Shown here: in pieces, positions 15,778-22,406 of the stretch
How positions within the stretch are numbered: position 1 is the stretch's first letter
Layout: each line of letters starts with the position of its first letter
Origin: a bacterium
GTDB taxonomy: Bacteria; UBP15; UBA6099
Reading direction: 5' to 3'
DNA length: 22,406 bases
Assembly: GCA_029564595.1 (NCBI GenBank)
Contig: JAKQPS010000045.1
Span: 1-22,406, forward strand
Position numbers and translations under genes: made by a program
Notes under the pieces: model-generated
Told to the model about the DNA's origin: nothing
What the model saw: the letters and a program-made list of their open reading frames with translations, nothing else
Database searches by the model: none

Positions 15778-16722
15778 ATGAAAATAGGCGCGAGGGTTTT
15801 TTATGCGGTCGCTGTGGCGGCTGCGATTGCCGTCACCGGGACGGTTGCTGGAGCGCAAGGCATATCGTACGGCACGGTGACATCCGTCAGCTCGGACGGC
15901 TCACTGTACGTTGACGCCGGGAGCGAAGCCGGATTTGAAGCCGGAGATGTGCTTGTCATCCAGAGGGGCGGCATACGGGTGGGACTGGCTCATATCGAGC
16001 AGTCCGGCTCCGGCAGTTCAACCGCGGTTGTCATGCGGCTCAACCCCGGAATGTCTCCTCAGATAGGCGATATTGCGGCTTATCAGATGCTGTCTTCCGC
16101 GGCTTCTTATTCCGCGCCCGCCGCGCGGCAATCTGTTTCCGCGCCCTCTTTCGCGCAGTTCGCTCCCGCCGCTCAGGAGCCTGTGCCGAACATTATGAAA
16201 CAAGAATGGCTCGCAACCCCCGCGGCGGTCACCGACTACGACGACGAAATCAACCGCCGGCTTGCCGAACTCAAGAAATCGCCATCCAACCGAGCCTCAA
16301 TGATTCGTCTGGCGGACGCATATTTCAAAAAAGGCTGGCACAACCACGCTATCGAGTGGAACCGCCGCGCAATCGAGCATTCTCCGAAAGCGGAAGACAA
16401 CGATAAACTGATATTTCAGATTTACCGCTCCTACGGCTATCTAAATCAGCCCGACAACCAATTCAAATATATGGAGATGCTGACCAAAGCGTATCCCAAC
16501 AGCGTATTTATTTCCATGAAAGACAAGAGCGCGGCAAAGATGCCGCAGATAAAAATCGGGGCGGACGCGATGTCTCCGCTGGAAGATTCTCTCGGATTCA
16601 GACGAGGCGGAATGAGGGTGATGAGCCAGAGCGGAACTGCGACGACCCGCATCGAAGGCCGCCTGCTTGGCGGAGAGCCGGCGCTGATATCTCCCAACAT
16701 TTTCGAGCCTTCGGTTAGATAG
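15778..16722 (+). CDS. Secreted protein with beta-barrel-like N-terminal domain and TPR helices
   Basis: I chose the ATG at 15778, which begins a classic signal peptide (MKIGARVF, a hydrophobic core, then cleavage after VAGA at about residue 26) and has AGGCGG six bases upstream. The open frame extends back to GTG 15730, but that would bury the signal. Residues 27-105 (GTVTSVSSDGSLYVDAGSEA, GDVLVIQRGG, VGLAHIEQ) form a small beta domain of the kind found in FlgT and other envelope proteins. An Ala/Pro/Ser linker follows. Residues 175-255 form TPR-like helices (RASMIRLADAYFKKGWHNHA, AIEHSPKAEDN). The C-terminal part is unassigned. The protein is probably periplasmic or envelope-associated. Neighbouring pilus genes hint at an assembly role, but the sequence does not prove it. 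Confidence 0.82.
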   Translation: MKIGARVFYAVAVAAAIAVTGTVAGAQGISYGTVTSVSSDGSLYVDAGSEAGFEAGDVLVIQRGGIRVGLAHIEQSGSGSSTAVVMRLNPGMSPQIGDIAAYQMLSSAASYSAPAARQSVSAPSFAQFAPAAQEPVPNIMKQEWLATPAAVTDYDDEINRRLAELKKSPSNRASMIRLADAYFKKGWHNHAIEWNRRAIEHSPKAEDNDKLIFQIYRSYGYLNQPDNQFKYMEMLTKAYPNSVFISMKDKSAAKMPQIKIGADAMSPLEDSLGFRRGGMRVMSQSGTATTRIEGRLLGGEPALISPNIFEPSVR

Positions 16723-16770
16723 TTTATAAATATTTCCACAGAAGAGATTTTTCATAAGAAAACTGGCATG

Positions 16771-16800
16771 CCCATAGCGCAAAAGCCGCGCTGAATGTCC
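16771..16800. repeat. Dispersed intergenic repeat, copy 2
   Basis: Matches 1563-1592 at 26 of 30 positions in the same orientation, with identical GCGCAAAAGCC core. Only a short degenerate closing stem remains (GGCAT at 16765-16769 against ATGTC). It lies about 50 bases past the stop of the secreted TPR protein gene. Confidence 0.55.
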
Positions 16801-16828
16801 AATATTGAAAAAGTTTAGGAAAAGGGGT

Positions 16829-16865
16829 TTGGGGAAAGAACCCTTTTCAAAGGGTTTTTCCCCAA
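16829..16865. terminator. Long hairpin between convergent genes, probable two-way terminator
   Basis: TTGGGGAAA, a bulged G and AACCCTTT (16829-16846) pair with AAAGGGTT and TTTCCCCAA (16849-16865), about 17 pairs with one bulge. It lies between the stops of the plus-strand TPR protein gene (16722) and the minus-strand radical SAM gene (16900). Neither side has a perfect T-run, so the terminator role rests on position and stem strength. Confidence 0.6.
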
Positions 16866-16899
16866 TAGCCGAAGGCAAAAAATCTTCTAATATTTTTAT

Positions 16900-17772
16900 T
16901 TAGAGCGCGCGCAAAAACTCCGGGCGCAGATAGCGTTCCGGATTCTCGAGTGCGCGGTCGATTACGCCCAGCAGTTTTTCGCGGTCGCGGGACAGAACGC
17001 CTTTCAAAGGCAGATAGTTTGAGGCGTGGTTGGTGCGGAAAACGCAATCCGTCGTGTTGAGATTCTCAACAAGACCTCTGACCTCGCGGAGGACGCCTAC
17101 TTTGTCCGGGAGCGCGAAATCAGGCCCCATGGATTTGCAGAAATAATCCTCGAACGGCCCCAGCATCAATGTCAGCGCGCTTACGTAAGTCGGATTCATT
17201 TCCGAGCAAAGAGAGGCGGTGTCCGCGATATGCGCTACTGACATCTCTCTGCCGCCCAATCCTAGAAGCACGGTGACGGACAGAGGGAACCCCGCTTCCA
17301 GAGCCTTGCGCCCGGCGTCGAGAATCTCCGCGCGCGTCGCCCCTTTGTCCACCCTCGCAAGAACTTCGTCGTTGCCGGACTCGACGCCGAGATATAGTAT
17401 GTCCATTCCCGCTGCGCGTATTGCCCGAAGGTCGTCCATGCTCTTTATCAGCAGGTTTGAAGGGTTTGCATAAGCTGTGACGCGTTCGAGCTTGGGAAAA
17501 ATGTCGTAGAGGAGTTTGAGTATTTTTAATATTCTCTCAGTTCTTATCGCCATAGCGTCGCCGTCTGCAAGAAATATGCGGGTGGTCTGAGGGGCGAGGC
17601 GGGCGCATTCCAGCGCGTCCTTCTCGAAGTCCTCGTGTTTCCTCACTCGGAACTGTTTCATCTTATACATTCCGCAGAACCTGCAGCGGTTGTGCGAGCA
17701 CCCCAGAGTGGCTTGAAGTATGAGCGAATAAGCCTCGCTCGGCGGCCTGTACAGCGGCATGTCGTATTCCAT
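16900..17772 (-). CDS. Radical SAM protein (Elp3/YgiQ-like type)
   Basis: The 290-residue protein begins MEYDMPLYRPPSEAYSLILQ. Its cluster motif is CSHNRCRFC (Cys25, Cys30, Cys33), a CX4CX2C spacing seen in the group with 'GCSHNxCxFCxMYK', and here followed by GMYKMKQFR. Further radical SAM features are FLADGDAM, VTAYANPSN, LYLGVESGNDEVL and VTVLLGLGG. A 4Fe-4S cluster reducing S-adenosylmethionine is therefore expected; the substrate is unknown. The open frame runs 158 codons further upstream, but that part is antisense to aroE and precedes the conserved domain. The ATG at 17772 has a GGGGGGA run ten bases before it and a promoter just beyond. It is divergent from aroE and convergent with the secreted TPR protein gene. 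Confidence 0.9.
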   Translation of the reverse strand: MEYDMPLYRPPSEAYSLILQATLGCSHNRCRFCGMYKMKQFRVRKHEDFEKDALECARLAPQTTRIFLADGDAMAIRTERILKILKLLYDIFPKLERVTAYANPSNLLIKSMDDLRAIRAAGMDILYLGVESGNDEVLARVDKGATRAEILDAGRKALEAGFPLSVTVLLGLGGREMSVAHIADTASLCSEMNPTYVSALTLMLGPFEDYFCKSMGPDFALPDKVGVLREVRGLVENLNTTDCVFRTNHASNYLPLKGVLSRDREKLLGVIDRALENPERYLRPEFLRAL

Positions 17773-17794
17773 AGTCGTTGCGTCCCCCCGCGAA

Positions 17795-17823
17795 ATTATA
17801 TGAAAAAAGTTCTTGGTTATCCA
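17795..17823 (-). promoter_or_regulatory. Predicted promoter of the radical SAM gene
   Basis: On the minus strand TGGATA (17818-17823) is followed after 17 bases by a perfect TATAAT (17795-17800). Transcription would start near 17788, about 15 bases before the ATG at 17772. This supports the shorter start over the long open frame into aroE. Confidence 0.5.
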
Positions 17824-17890
17824 TAATGGCGCTAACGATTCCCGCCGCGAGAGGTTCGCAATTCGCCAAACAGATGCGGAGAAAGGAATA

Positions 17891-18784
17891 ATGAATATAA
17901 TAAGGCTGTCGCGGAGGCGCGTTGAGGAAATGAACATAGACGGTCGCACGGAGATATACGGGATAATAGGCTGGCCGTTGGGGCACACGAGGTCCCCGGC
18001 GTTGCACAACGCGGCGTTCGAGCGGATGGGGATGAACGCGGCGTATGTTCCGATGCCGGTGGCGCCGGGCGGGTTGAGGGCGGCGGTCGAGGGCGTCCGC
18101 GCGCTCGGCATTAAGGGACTGAACGTGACGGTTCCGCACAAGGTGGAGGTCGCGCAGTATCTGGACAGGGTGGAAGGCGTGGCGGCGGAACTGGGGGCGG
18201 TGAACGTGATTGCGAACAGGGACGGCGAGCTTGTGGGACATAACACGGACGTCGAGGGGTTCCGTCTGTCGATGGAAAAGAGCGGGGCGAAAGTGGAAGG
18301 GGCCGTGGTCGCAGTTCTTGGGGCGGGAGGCGCGGCAAGGTCGGTGATTAGGGCGCTTCTGGATGCGGGAGCAGGGCGGATTCACCTTTTCAACAGGACC
18401 CTTTCCAATGCGCAGCAAACAGCCGGCGCGCTCGGCGGGACGGACGCGGGGATAGATGTCCGCGCGTTTTCCGACGCGGAAGTTGACACAACAATCGCCG
18501 ATTGTAGTATTATTATCAATGCGACCTCGGCGGGATTGAGGGCGGACGACGAGCCGCCGGTAAATCCCGCGCTGATCAGGCGGGGTCAACTGGTGGTAGA
18601 CCTGATTTACGAGCCGTGGAAGACAAGGCTGCTCGAAGCGGCGGAAACAGCGGGCGCGACGACGGCTAACGGCTACGGGATGCTGGTCTTTCAGGCGTTC
18701 GAAGCGTTCAGGCTATGGACGGGCCACACGCCTCCGCTGGACGCGATGTGGGAAGCTGGTCTCAGAGAAGGGCTTAACGGGTAA
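17891..18784 (+). CDS. aroE: Shikimate dehydrogenase
   Basis: AroE reduces 3-dehydroshikimate to shikimate with NADPH in the chorismate pathway. The 297-residue protein has the shikimate-binding GHTRSPALHN, the catalytic Lys84 in NVTVPHK, Asn105, and Asp120 in GHNTDVEGF. The nucleotide loop is GAGGAARSV (about 144-152) with FNRT after it. A typical end reads NGYGMLVFQAFEAFRLWTG. NATSAGL replaces the more usual NATPLGM, a tolerated variant. I chose the ATG at 17891 because GGAGAAAGG lies just upstream; an ATG at 17930 would give 284 residues, nearer the family norm, and an open frame also reaches 17813. Its TAA stop is followed directly by the ATG of the first pilus ATPase gene, so the two are almost certainly one operon, apparently without a functional link. 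Confidence 0.94.
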   Translation: MNIIRLSRRRVEEMNIDGRTEIYGIIGWPLGHTRSPALHNAAFERMGMNAAYVPMPVAPGGLRAAVEGVRALGIKGLNVTVPHKVEVAQYLDRVEGVAAELGAVNVIANRDGELVGHNTDVEGFRLSMEKSGAKVEGAVVAVLGAGGAARSVIRALLDAGAGRIHLFNRTLSNAQQTAGALGGTDAGIDVRAFSDAEVDTTIADCSIIINATSAGLRADDEPPVNPALIRRGQLVVDLIYEPWKTRLLEAAETAGATTANGYGMLVFQAFEAFRLWTGHTPPLDAMWEAGLREGLNG

Positions 18785-20494
18785 ATGTTCACACCGGCGG
18801 GAAAACTGGGCAAGACCCTTATCAAGAAGAACCTCGTCACGCCCGCGCAGTGGGACGAGGCGATGCGCGCTGCCAAAGAAGACCCGGATGTTTCCGTAGA
18901 CCAATTCCTCATCGAAAAAGGCTATATTGAAGAAGTAGAGATACTTAAGATAGACGCCAACGAGCTTGGACATGCCTATGTGAACCTTTCAGAGGTTGAC
19001 TTCGACCCCAAGCTCGTCAAGATGATACCCCGGCACATAGCTGAAAAGTACAAAGTGATGATAGTCAGCAGGGCGGACGGCAAGATCAACCTCGCCATGG
19101 CCAATCCGCTGAATCCTTTCGCGATAGACGACATCAATACTTTGACCAACAGCAAAATCCTGCCCATGCTCGGCTCCGAAAAACAGATAATGGAGAAGAT
19201 AGACGAGGTCTATACGCAACTCGAATCGGCGGACGACATACTCGGCGGAATGGTCCAAGAGGACCAGCAGATGAAGGCCATAGAAGACGAGGAGACGCTG
19301 TCGACAACGGCCCTAGCTTCGGCGGCTGAGGAAGCCCCGGTCATCCGGCTCAGCAACTCAATAATAATGCAGGCGGTTAAAGACGGGGCCAGCGACATCC
19401 ACGTTGAACCGAGCAAGACTTCCGTCAGGATACGTTTCAGGATCGACGGCGTCATGCACGAGGAAATGAAGTTCCCCCGGAAACTGCACGCCGCTCTCGT
19501 TTCGAGATTCAAGATACTCGCCAAGCTGGACATCGGCGAAAAAAGAGTGCCGCAGGACGGGCGCATCCCTCTCCGGGTCGAAGGCAGGGAGATCGACTTG
19601 CGCGTCGCCACTCTGCCTACTGTATGGGGCGAGAAGGTCACGATGCGCATACTCGACAAGTCAAGCATTCTCATCGGACTCGAACAGTTGGGTTTCGAAT
19701 CGAACGACTTGAAAAGGTTTAGAGAGCTTATAAATAAACCATACGGAATTATATTCAGCACTGGCCCGACAGGGTCCGGAAAAACGACGACTCTGTACGC
19801 CGTGCTCAATGAATTGAACGGCGTGGATAAAAACCTGATATCGATAGAAGACCCGATAGAATACCAGTTGTCGGGCGTGGCGCAAGCGCAGGTGAACGTA
19901 AAGGCGGGGCTGACGTTCGCGGGCGGTCTTCGCTCAATGCTTCGGCAGGACCCTGACATAGTAATGGTGGGAGAGTTGCGCGACAAGGAGACCGCCGAGG
20001 TGGCTATTCAGGCGTCTCTGACCGGACACCTTGTGCTGGCGACTATCCACGCGAACGACAGCGCAAGCACCATCACCCGGTTGTTCCACATGGGTGTTGA
20101 ACCCTACCTCGTTGCGTCGTCTGTGATATGCATTCTGGCGCAGAGGCTTGTCAGGAAGATATGCCCGGAATGCAAAGTTGACTACACGCCTCCCCCGGAA
20201 GCGCTTCAAAGGCTCGGCATACCTCCCGGAACCAAGCTGTACCGCGGGCAGGGATGCGAGTTCTGCCGCGAGACGGGATATCTAGGCCGGGTCGGCGTTT
20301 ACGAAATGATGCAACTCGACGACGAACTGAGATTGTTGATAACGGAAGAAGCGTCGGCTCCGGACATCAGACGCAAAGGGATTGAATTGGGGATGTACAC
20401 CCTGCAGCAGGACGGAATAAGGAAAGTCATAGCGGGCGTCACGAGCATAGAAGAAGCCATGCGAGTGTTGTTCGACACAGGGGTCAAAACGTAA
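18785..20494 (+). CDS. pilB: Type IV pilus / type II secretion assembly ATPase (PilB/GspE), first copy
   Basis: This 569-residue hexameric ATPase is expected to power pilin polymerisation at the inner membrane. It has two N-terminal MshEN-type segments (about 5-145; GKLGKTLIKKNLVTPAQWDE and VMIVSRADGKINLAMANPLN), then an acidic linker and the N2 domain (SDIHVEPSKTSVRIRFRIDG). The Walker A is GPTGSGKT (327-334, Lys333), the Asp box IEDPIEY, the Walker B DPDIVMVGELRD and the His box TGHLVLATIHAND. A tetracysteine zinc site (Cys460, Cys463, Cys491, Cys494) marks PilB/GspE and excludes the retraction ATPase PilT. The ATG directly follows the aroE stop with no good ribosome binding site, suggesting translational coupling. 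PilB against GspE cannot be settled without the missing partner genes. Confidence 0.93.
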   Translation: MFTPAGKLGKTLIKKNLVTPAQWDEAMRAAKEDPDVSVDQFLIEKGYIEEVEILKIDANELGHAYVNLSEVDFDPKLVKMIPRHIAEKYKVMIVSRADGKINLAMANPLNPFAIDDINTLTNSKILPMLGSEKQIMEKIDEVYTQLESADDILGGMVQEDQQMKAIEDEETLSTTALASAAEEAPVIRLSNSIIMQAVKDGASDIHVEPSKTSVRIRFRIDGVMHEEMKFPRKLHAALVSRFKILAKLDIGEKRVPQDGRIPLRVEGREIDLRVATLPTVWGEKVTMRILDKSSILIGLEQLGFESNDLKRFRELINKPYGIIFSTGPTGSGKTTTLYAVLNELNGVDKNLISIEDPIEYQLSGVAQAQVNVKAGLTFAGGLRSMLRQDPDIVMVGELRDKETAEVAIQASLTGHLVLATIHANDSASTITRLFHMGVEPYLVASSVICILAQRLVRKICPECKVDYTPPPEALQRLGIPPGTKLYRGQGCEFCRETGYLGRVGVYEMMQLDDELRLLITEEASAPDIRRKGIELGMYTLQQDGIRKVIAGVTSIEEAMRVLFDTGVKT

Positions 20495-20497
20495 GGC

Positions 20498-22234
20498 ATG
20501 GAAAAGAGCCAGAAAAAGAACGGAAGAAAGAAACTCGGCGAACTGCTAATCGAGAACGGTTTGATAACCGAAGAGCAGTTGCAGGAGGCTCTTGACGTTC
20601 AGAGGAATTCGCCGGAGCTGTTAGGAAAGATTATGACGAACCTCGGATTCGTCACCGAGCTTGACGTGCTCAAGATGATAGCGGTGCAGCTTGGCGTTCC
20701 GTTCGTAGACCTGTCTCGCGTCAAAGTCGTTCCCATCATAGCGAAGTCGCTGCCGCCGCACATAGCGCAGCGCCATAAAGTCATCCCCATCAGCAAGGAC
20801 AAACGAAAAATAGTGCTCGCGATGGTGAACCCTCTTAACGTGTTCGCCATAGACGAGGTCCGGCTGACCACCGGGCTGGACGTTGTTCCGGTTCTTGCTC
20901 AGGAAGAGCAGTTGCTGATGTCCGTGCATGCCAATTACGGCGTGGACGAGAGCACCGCGAAGGCTATAGAAAGCCTTCATAAAATGGGCATCGACGCCAA
21001 CGTCGTCGAACGGCTGGAAGACGCGGAAGAAGACGACATCGCGGTTTCAAAAGTCAAGGACCTGACTGAGGATTCGCCGATTGTCAAGCTTGTTAACGCG
21101 ATAATCGTTCAAGCGATCGAGGCTCGCGCCAGCGATATCCACATAGAGCCGATGCGGGAAATGGTCAGGGTCAGATTCAGGGTGGACGGCGTTCTTCACG
21201 AGGCTATGCGCCCCCCGAAGAAAATTCAGGCGGAGTTGCTCTCGCGCATCAAGGTTCTGGCCGATCTTAATATCGCCGAAAAACGAGTGCCTCAGGACGG
21301 TCGCATCAACCTTTTAGTCGCCGGCAGGGAGTTCGACTTCCGCGTGTCGACTTATCCGACCCAGAACGGCGAAAAAATAGTCCTTAGAATATTAGACAAG
21401 AGCAGCGTGCTCATCGGGCTTAACAGGCTCGGCTTTACGACCGACGTGCAGAGAATTTTTGAAGGCATGATACACAGCCCGGTCGGGCTTCTGCTCGTCA
21501 CAGGCCCCACCGGAAGCGGAAAAAGCACCACTCTTTACTCAGTGCTCAACCAGTTGAACACAGTTTCGACTCACATCCTCACAGTGGAAGACCCCTGCGA
21601 ATATATGCTCGAAGGAATAAATCAGGTGCAGGTCAACCCGAAAGCGAACGTCCTGTTCGCCAACACTCTGCGCTCCTTCCTCCGCAACGACCCTGACATT
21701 ATTATGGTCGGCGAAATCCGCGACAAAGAGACTGCCGAGATAGCGATACAGGCGGCGCTCACCGGCCACCTTGTGCTCAGCACTCTGCACACCAACGACG
21801 CGCCGAGCGCGGCTACCCGCCTGATAGATATGGGAATTGAGCCGTTCCTTGTGTCGTCGTCTCTCATCGGCTCGCTCGCTCAACGGCTTACCCGCGTGCT
21901 TTGCCCGGAATGTAAAGAACCTTACAAACCTCCCGAACACGAACTGCGGATGCTCAATATCCCGTTGGAAGAAGGCAAAAATCTCGCATTTTACAAACCG
22001 GTCGGTTGCGATATGTGCCGCGGCAATGGATACCGGGGCCGAATCGGAATATTCGAACTAATGGAACTGGACGACCAGTTTAAAGACCAGATTGTTAAGA
22101 AAGCAAGCGCTGTAAAACTTCGCGAGATGGCCGTCAAAACTGGCATGCAGACGCTGCAACAGGATGCCGTCACAAAGATAATTCAGGGAATCACCTCGCT
22201 CGAAGAAGCCATGCGCGTCGTTTATATCGCTTGA
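20498..22234 (+). CDS. pilB: Type IV pilus / type II secretion assembly ATPase (PilB/GspE), second copy
   Basis: This 578-residue paralogue starts three bases after the first copy and has the same layout. The N-terminal MshEN-type domain (about 10-150) begins KKLGELLIENGLITEEQLQE, with IVLAMVNPLNVFAIDEV further on. The N2 domain has ASDIHIEPMREMVRVRFRVD. Walker A is GPTGSGKS (336-343, Lys342), Walker B DPDIIMVGEIRD, the His box TGHLVLSTLHTND, and the zinc cysteines are Cys469, Cys472, Cys504 and Cys507. The Asp box reads VEDPCEY, with Cys where the first copy has Ile. All catalytic elements are intact, so both copies should be active. The difference lies mainly in the N-terminal third and linker, where partner proteins bind. 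Bases 22235-22406 beyond its stop show no gene I can support. Confidence 0.93.
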   Translation: MEKSQKKNGRKKLGELLIENGLITEEQLQEALDVQRNSPELLGKIMTNLGFVTELDVLKMIAVQLGVPFVDLSRVKVVPIIAKSLPPHIAQRHKVIPISKDKRKIVLAMVNPLNVFAIDEVRLTTGLDVVPVLAQEEQLLMSVHANYGVDESTAKAIESLHKMGIDANVVERLEDAEEDDIAVSKVKDLTEDSPIVKLVNAIIVQAIEARASDIHIEPMREMVRVRFRVDGVLHEAMRPPKKIQAELLSRIKVLADLNIAEKRVPQDGRINLLVAGREFDFRVSTYPTQNGEKIVLRILDKSSVLIGLNRLGFTTDVQRIFEGMIHSPVGLLLVTGPTGSGKSTTLYSVLNQLNTVSTHILTVEDPCEYMLEGINQVQVNPKANVLFANTLRSFLRNDPDIIMVGEIRDKETAEIAIQAALTGHLVLSTLHTNDAPSAATRLIDMGIEPFLVSSSLIGSLAQRLTRVLCPECKEPYKPPEHELRMLNIPLEEGKNLAFYKPVGCDMCRGNGYRGRIGIFELMELDDQFKDQIVKKASAVKLREMAVKTGMQTLQQDAVTKIIQGITSLEEAMRVVYIA

Positions 22235-22406
22235 CGCGCTGATATACTCTATATGGACATTTATCCAATGCTGTTCAATCAAGCGACCTCCAGAGATAGT
22301 TGCGTAAAAGCGGGCGGTGGAAAAGGTTCTTTCCATTTTTCGTGAAGCAGATACTGGAGGGGGTGGCTCGAGAATATATTCAACTGAATGAGGGACAAGA
22401 TACGCG

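Noticed and set aside
16764-16778. Possible sigma54 promoter (TGGCATG-N4-TAGC)
   Set aside because: The GG and GC spacing fits, but it lies within dispersed repeat copy 2, points at a convergent gene and is not matched in copy 1. Chance is more likely.
17773-18246. Long N-terminal extension of the radical SAM open frame, antisense to aroE
   Set aside because: The extension lacks domain similarity, is Ser/Pro-rich as expected for antisense of a GC-rich gene, and overlaps aroE. The conserved domain starts at ATG 17772, with its own promoter just upstream.
22235-22406. Possible start of a further gene (TTG 22300 or GTG 22342, open to the window edge; a 30-codon frame at 22253)
   Set aside because: No proper ribosome binding site, no recognisable protein sequence and too little length to judge. 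A pilT or pilC gene could follow beyond the edge, but it is not visible here.

Overview
The window reads as chromosome of a Gram-negative, double-membrane bacterium of moderately high GC, most likely an uncultured anaerobe. The grounds are a lipoprotein, a very large predicted outer-membrane beta-barrel, type IV pilus (or type II secretion) assembly ATPases, a sensor kinase with periplasmic c-type haem motifs, and an ADP-forming acyl-CoA synthetase typical of fermentative energy metabolism. I cannot assign a phylum from sequence alone. There are no tRNA or rRNA genes, CRISPR arrays, insertion sequences or phage genes. No stretch longer than 300 bases lacks a gene.

Layout. Bases 1-1443 (minus) hold the 5' part of a lipoprotein gene built of RCC1 repeats with an exact 153-base period; its 3' end lies outside the window. 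Bases 1548-3693 (minus) form a compact transcription unit: a sigma70-like promoter overlapped by a perfect palindrome, a TetR-type regulator, a DegT/DnrJ-type PLP aminotransferase, and a hairpin terminator. Bases 3667-3899 are non-coding and carry short repeats and a 13-bp hairpin. Bases 3900-7547 (minus) encode a 1215-residue predicted outer-membrane protein. Divergent from it is a 692-residue single-chain NDP-forming acyl-CoA synthetase (7727-9805).

Bases 9902-15628 (plus) are the most interesting part. Four closely spaced genes encode a haem-motif sensor histidine kinase, a sigma54-dependent NtrC-type regulator, a receiver domain fused to a serine-recombinase-like domain that has lost its catalytic serine, and a 578-residue helical protein I do not recognise. 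Together they look like an undescribed signalling cassette: a periplasmic redox or gas signal passes to a sigma54 activator and, possibly, to a non-recombining resolvase-fold output.

Downstream are a secreted TPR-type protein (15778-16722) and, converging on it, a radical SAM protein (16900-17772, minus) separated by a strong hairpin. Divergent from the radical SAM gene is a tight operon of aroE followed by two pilB/gspE-type ATPase genes (17891-22234). A short hairpin-associated dispersed repeat occurs twice, about 15 kb apart, in non-coding DNA at gene 3' ends.
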